From Petrachloros mirabilis ULC683 (GTDB taxonomy: Bacteria > Cyanobacteriota > Cyanobacteriia > Thermosynechococcales > Thermosynechococcaceae): 64,000 bases of DNA. The notes beneath the pieces were generated by a model. The model saw nothing but the letters and a program-made list of their open reading frames with translations. It was not told the DNA's origin and ran no database searches. How positions within the stretch are numbered: the stretch's first letter is position 1; every line of letters begins with the position of its first letter. This document shows positions 60,634 to 64,000 of this stretch, piece by piece. The position numbers were made by a program, and so were the translations under genes. Where the stretch lies: positions 88,807 to 152,806 of the forward strand of contig NZ_WVIC01000005.1 of assembly GCF_009939295.1 (NCBI RefSeq), in the 5' to 3' direction.

Positions 60634-61155
60634 TTAGAGGCTGTCGCGGTACTCAGACAGAAGGGCGATCGCCTGGGTCAACTTCTGCCGATTCTGCTCT
60701 GAGGGGTCAGCCAAAAAGGTCAGGAGTGCAAGATCTCGTTCAATTTCGACTCTAGCTCGGCGAGTCTGGCGTTCTGCCTCTTCAGCTCGGCGAGCTGCTG
60801 CTCGTGCTCGATTTTCTCTTCTTCGTCTCTCATCCTCAGCTCTTTGTCCCTCTGCTCGATCCAGGCGATCTGTTTCTCGATTTCGACGGTTCCACTCAAC
60901 GCCGAGATTAACCACTGCCACCACGATGGCTGCCAGGGTGAGTCGGTTGCTCCAGAGGCGGGGACTGGTGAGTTGTCCGAGGATGAGGAAGTCGGTTTCA
61001 TCGTAAAACCTCAAAAAGGCGATGCTGATAATCAGCAGGGTGAGGCTGGTGCTGGGCAGCAGGGCCAGAAAGTTGATCCAGCGACTCATGGAAATGGGGC
61101 TAGTTTGATTGTATCTTAGCGGTTCTTTGCCCTCCCAGCGAGCTGCCGTGTGCAC
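60634..61155 (-). CDS. Membrane protein with Arg/Glu-rich coiled coil, paralogue 2
   Basis: 173 residues as an open frame; the homologous start is the ATG at 61089 (MSRWINFLALL), giving 151 residues. Sequence nearly identical to the protein at 59169-59702: two membrane helices, RAEDERRRRENRARAAARRA coiled coil and IALLSEYRDSL end. It is convergent with the Rpn gene with only 15 bp between stops. The longer upstream start would reach into the miniature element and is unlikely. Function unknown; topology suggests a membrane-tethered scaffold or effector. Confidence 0.7.
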   Translation of the reverse strand: MHTAARWEGKEPLRYNQTSPISMSRWINFLALLPSTSLTLLIISIAFLRFYDETDFLILGQLTSPRLWSNRLTLAAIVVAVVNLGVEWNRRNRETDRLDRAEGQRAEDERRRRENRARAAARRAEEAERQTRRARVEIERDLALLTFLADPSEQNRQKLTQAIALLSEYRDSL

Positions 61156-61303
61156 ACAAATTTAAGAAGATGATTAAAAAGCCTCTAACATTCTTACACT
61201 CGCCCCAATTTGGGGAGTTCTGAATATCTCACAGTCCCCCAGAATGGGGGATGTAGGGGGCAAATGCAGGGTGAAATCGTTTTTCTCAGGCTTGTGTTTA
61301 CAC
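61148..61303 (-). repeat. Miniature inverted-repeat element, copy C
   Basis: 156 bp with ends GTGTGCACACAA / TTGTGTTTACAC. In reverse orientation it matches copy B over both ends (AAGAAGATGATT, GCCTCTAACATTCTTACACT, CAGGGTGAAATCGTTTTTCTC) but lacks about 34 bp of the interior CGC/GGG block. It lies between a membrane/coiled-coil gene and an Rpn gene fragment. Confidence 0.85.
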
Positions 61304-61309
61304 CGAAGC

Positions 61310-61371
61310 TCAGCGAGTGAGCAAGTGCAGCGGATTTATCTGGAAGATTGGCAGGGGGTGATGACGGGGTG
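61310..61371 (+). pseudogene. Short Rpn gene fragment
   Basis: About 60 bp matching the Rpn gene near 60110-60160: the frame reads SEQVQRIYLEDWQGVMTG, against SEQVQRVYLEDWQEVATE in the full copy, then a stop. It is separated from the neighbouring module by miniature element copy C. Confidence 0.75.
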
Positions 61372-61390
61372 AGCAGCTTGTCTAGGCTGA

Positions 61391-62206
61391 CTACTCCATT
61401 GGTATCCGCACGGTGGCTCTGCCGTCGGAGGTGATCTCTAGGCGACCGCCGAGGGTGTCGATTCGTTCACGAGCCAATTCTTGGACGGCGGGGTCGAAGG
61501 AGTAAAGAAAGACATTGAACCAGGACTCGATCTGGGCTTCGCGGCTGTCGGGGTTTTGAGCCAGGAAGTCGGCGGTGCGCTGGGAGGCTGCGGCAACCGC
61601 TTGGCTTTCGGGGTCGTCGAAGTGGCTGGCCCAGTCGGCGGCGGTTTGGAAAGACTGACGGGCGGCTTGGGGGTCACCGAGGAAGAGGAGTTCGGCGGTG
61701 GCTTTGTAGCGCCAAATGTAATAGGCCTGGGGATCGGTTTGGGGGGTGAGTTGGCTGAGTCCGGTGGCCATGAGGTCAACGGCACCTTGGGGTTGGCCTG
61801 CATAGAGGGAGACGCCGTTGTAAAGGAAGAGGTAGGCTCTGAGGAAGTGGGGGTCGCGGTTGATGGTGATGTCGAAGTAGTCGGGAGCAAGGCCAAAGCC
61901 GGTTTGACGGCGGGCGGGGATGTCACCGAAGTATTGCAGGTATTTGAGGTAGGCCCAGTTGGCGATTAGGTTGCTGAAGCCAAGATCGGGGAGGCGGCTG
62001 AGGAGGTTAAGGTCGTTGGTTTCTTGGGTGAGGGTTTGGGTGGCTTGTTCTGGGGTGAGGGTGGCGGTGAGGTCGGGTTCGAGGGTTTGGAAGTTTTGGA
62101 GCTGCAATGCGGCGATGGCGGCAGCGCTGCCGAGGCCCAGCACCAGTGTGCCTATTAGTTTAAAGAAGTTTGATTGCTCCATGACATCTAACCCCATTTC
62201 TTTCAA
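61391..62206 (-). CDS. Anchored TPR-like protein, unknown
   Basis: 271 residues from the first ATG (alternatives at 62197 and 62182, MEQSNFFKLIG, are possible). One N-terminal hydrophobic segment (FFKLIGTLVLGLGSAAAIAAL) anchors or exports it. The rest is helical: LPDLGFSNLIANWAYLKYLQYFGD, ITINRDPHFLRAYLFLYNGVSLYAGQ, then YYIWRYKATAELLFLGDPQAARQSFQTAADWA, suggestive of TPR-like repeats. Similar proteins occur in cyanobacteria without assigned function. Start choice is uncertain because no clear ribosome site stands out. Confidence 0.7.
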   Translation of the reverse strand: MKEMGLDVMEQSNFFKLIGTLVLGLGSAAAIAALQLQNFQTLEPDLTATLTPEQATQTLTQETNDLNLLSRLPDLGFSNLIANWAYLKYLQYFGDIPARRQTGFGLAPDYFDITINRDPHFLRAYLFLYNGVSLYAGQPQGAVDLMATGLSQLTPQTDPQAYYIWRYKATAELLFLGDPQAARQSFQTAADWASHFDDPESQAVAAASQRTADFLAQNPDSREAQIESWFNVFLYSFDPAVQELARERIDTLGGRLEITSDGRATVRIPME

Positions 62207-62343
62207 TACTCAAAATACCCTGAATGTGAATGGAGGGAATCATCCCGAAATTGGACTTGGGGCAGATTGAACTGTCAACGCACGTTATCTGGTCTGCCAA
62301 AATGGGTAATGTAAGCTGAGAGCATTTACGCAAGGGGAACGCC

Positions 62344-63903
62344 ATGGAGCCAGATGTTTCGTATCTGGACGCTTACTTCCAGCACATCAAAGAAAGCGGT
62401 TGCGAACTGAGTCGTCTGTCTCTGCTGAAGGTTAAACAGCAGTTACTCGATACACAATGGCAAACCCCGCAGACGGCTGTAGACTTTAATAATGTGGGGG
62501 TCGTGGCACTGATTGAGGCGCAGCGCTCCAGTGATGAGTTTTCGCGCAAGCTCTTTTTTGAGATGGCGGTAGAAGCGCTGGATCAAGGCGCTAAGATGGG
62601 GCACCCACTATGTCAAGCACATCTGGCACTGTCCTATAGCTTAATTGGTGAACTGGATGAAGCCATTAAGCTGGCATTCACGAGCTTTATTCAGTATCTA
62701 CAGGCTACGTTTGATAGCCACTATACGATTCCGGCTGGGTTAATTTTTTTGCCGACGAAAGTTGAAACTGAACCGGGGCAACCCACAGACTTGCAGGAAC
62801 TGTTGTTGGAGTCGGACGGTTATACCCAGGCTTTGAAGCTCTCGGCTTGGGCATTATGTTTTGCTCAGTTTGTTTTTTACAATGCCTCAGGGCTAAGGCT
62901 TCTACAATTAGCCGTTCAGCAGTTGCCAGATTCGATTGTGTTGAATTTGCAAGCTGGTATTTCGCATTTGGTTGCCCAGCGTCAGGAAGGGTTGTATTTC
63001 TTACAACGCGCTAGGGGTTTAGCGCCTGACTCATCGCCAGCGATGCAAGCCCTAGCAATTGCTTACCGCGATCAGGGAAATATAGCGCTGGCACAAACCT
63101 GGTTGGATCGGGGGAAAGGTATGCAATCCCATCAGTCCCGAGAGTGGAGGTGGGCTGAATTGGCTGTGGATAGTTCGTTTACCTATCTAACTTTTGAGCC
63201 TGATCTGTTATTGGCCGTAGAGCCGAGTTTCCGGAGTATTGTTACTAGTGTGTTGCTGGCTCAAGGGGATTGGTTTGAAAAGGAAATGGAGTTTTGGAGG
63301 CACTGGCTCAAACCGGGTATGACAGTCATAGATGTAGGAGCCAACGCCGGGGTCTACACGTTCAGTGCGGCTAGGCAAGTTGGCTCGACTGGCAAAGTCT
63401 TAGCGGTAGAGCCATTTTCAGGTTGTGTGCGTTTGTTAAAGGAAACCTGTCGAGTTAACAGTCTGGGCTGGGTGAAGGTTTGTGCTGGGGCAGCGAGTGA
63501 TCGTAATGGCATAAGTAAGTTAGCAGTACAGTCTGCCAGTGAACTCAACCAGTTGATGGAAGGAGAGGTGGAAGGAGCATTTGAAGAAATTGAATGTTTT
63601 ACCTTAGATTCGCTCTGTGAGCGAGAAGGTTTAAGCCAAGTTGACTTTCTCAAAATTGATGCCGAGGGTCATGAAGTTCCGGTTTTGCAAGGAAGTCAAA
63701 ATCTTCTGGAGCAATCTAGACCCGTTATTCTTTACGAGAATATTTCTGGAAGCCAAGGCAGTAATTTGGCGGTTTCTGAATTTTTGGTTGCGAAAGGCTA
63801 TCGGTTGCATTACTATCAGCCCTTTTTGAAAGAGCTAGTTGAAATCAGCTCTTCTCAAGACATTCAAGGAAAGCTGAATATCATAGCACTTCCAGAAAAG
63901 TAG
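62344..63903 (+). CDS. FkbM-family methyltransferase with TPR-like N-terminus
   Basis: 519 residues. Residues 1-290 are helical with TPR/Sel1-like pairs (FEMAVEALDQGAKMGHPLCQ, then QALAIAYRDQGNIALAQTWL). The C-terminal FkbM methyltransferase (about 318-510) has the SAM motif MTVIDVGANAGVYTFSAA, AVEPFSGCVRLLKE, then VDFLKIDAEGHEVPVLQG and PVILYEN. FkbM enzymes usually O-methylate sugars or polyketides; the substrate is unknown. The divergent upstream gene is the TPR-like protein, 137 bp away. Confidence 0.88.
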   Translation: MEPDVSYLDAYFQHIKESGCELSRLSLLKVKQQLLDTQWQTPQTAVDFNNVGVVALIEAQRSSDEFSRKLFFEMAVEALDQGAKMGHPLCQAHLALSYSLIGELDEAIKLAFTSFIQYLQATFDSHYTIPAGLIFLPTKVETEPGQPTDLQELLLESDGYTQALKLSAWALCFAQFVFYNASGLRLLQLAVQQLPDSIVLNLQAGISHLVAQRQEGLYFLQRARGLAPDSSPAMQALAIAYRDQGNIALAQTWLDRGKGMQSHQSREWRWAELAVDSSFTYLTFEPDLLLAVEPSFRSIVTSVLLAQGDWFEKEMEFWRHWLKPGMTVIDVGANAGVYTFSAARQVGSTGKVLAVEPFSGCVRLLKETCRVNSLGWVKVCAGAASDRNGISKLAVQSASELNQLMEGEVEGAFEEIECFTLDSLCEREGLSQVDFLKIDAEGHEVPVLQGSQNLLEQSRPVILYENISGSQGSNLAVSEFLVAKGYRLHYYQPFLKELVEISSSQDIQGKLNIIALPEK

Positions 63904-63930
63904 TTTTAGTGAATAGCGTAGGGTATAAAA

Positions 63931-64000
63931 ATGGCTGTATTTTTAGAAAATCTCAAGAAGCAAGGGTACTTAGATGATATTAATATCATCATCTGTAATG
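63931..64000 (+). CDS. Start of a gene cut by the window end
   Basis: An ATG at 63931 opens 23 codons (MAVFLENLKKQGYLDDI...) with no stop before the window ends. A TAGGG lies 10 nt upstream. It starts 27 bp after the FkbM gene on the same strand, so it is probably co-transcribed. Too short to identify. Confidence 0.55.
   Translation, partial: MAVFLENLKKQGYLDDINIIICN

Noticed and set aside
61481..61969. Plus-strand open frame of 162 codons over the TPR-like gene
   Set aside because: Its translation is Gly/Val/Glu-rich low complexity, a shadow of the Pro/Ala/Ser codon pattern of the real minus-strand gene.

Overview
This is a cyanobacterial chromosome segment of roughly 50% GC. The main evidence is the allophycocyanin core operon (apcE, apcA, apcB, apcC), a CpcF-type bilin lyase, Ycf35 and a Ycf29-type regulator, the Ccs1/CcdA cytochrome c maturation pair, Vipp1, and about two dozen copies of the HIP1 octamer GCGATCGC. 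ApcE carries four linker repeats, which predicts a five-cylinder phycobilisome core. The exact genus cannot be read from the sequence. No rRNA or tRNA gene and no CRISPR array was seen.

Layout: 1-5.2 kb holds the end of sucrose synthase, an orphan cpcF-like lyase, a secreted CAP protein, the DUF2997-ycf35-ferredoxin operon with a clear terminator, and folC. From 5.6 to 9.8 kb lies an AT-rich accessory island: a small zinc-ribbon protein, a truncated miniature element, two coupled secreted proteins of unknown function, a small membrane protein, and abutting remnants of a Tn3-family and an ISAs1-family transposase. From 9.8 to 28 kb follow clpC, rimI, lysA, cdaA-uppS, a DnaJ-domain protein with DUF3143, the type IV pilus motor genes pilB-pilT-pilC, and divergently grpE-dnaK-dnaJ-tusA-like-rsgA. 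From 28 to 35 kb are an SRPBCC protein, a Lon-substrate-binding-domain protein and the str operon (rpsL-rpsG-fusA-tuf-rpsJ) with a near-consensus promoter.

From 35 to 47.6 kb are ybaB, murC-murB, a DUF2256 protein, trmJ, a membrane-anchored class A beta-lactamase-like protein lacking the deacylation Glu, an HPt protein, obgE, the Ycf29-like regulator, DUF3493, ccs1, ccdA and ftsW. The apc genes occupy 47.7-53 kb. They have a triple TTACAAA array of the RpaB/HLR1 type upstream of apcA, a long-range inverted repeat between apcB and apcC, and a strong terminator that overlaps the longest possible ftsW start. A SPOR-like membrane protein, vipp1, an LL-DAP-type aminotransferase, a DUF1400 protein and comB follow.

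The right end (58.4-61.4 kb) is a rearranged accessory locus. A module made of an Rpn-family PD-(D/E)XK nuclease gene convergent with a two-helix membrane/coiled-coil protein gene is present in one complete copy and several partial or decayed copies. These are mixed with a collapsed toxin-antitoxin pair and a miniature inverted-repeat element. The insertion has given ComB a foreign C-terminal tail. The window ends with a TPR-like anchored protein, a FkbM methyltransferase and the first codons of another gene. The repeated Rpn/coiled-coil module, the secreted pair in the AT-rich island, the miniature element family and the apcA regulatory array are the best leads for something undescribed.
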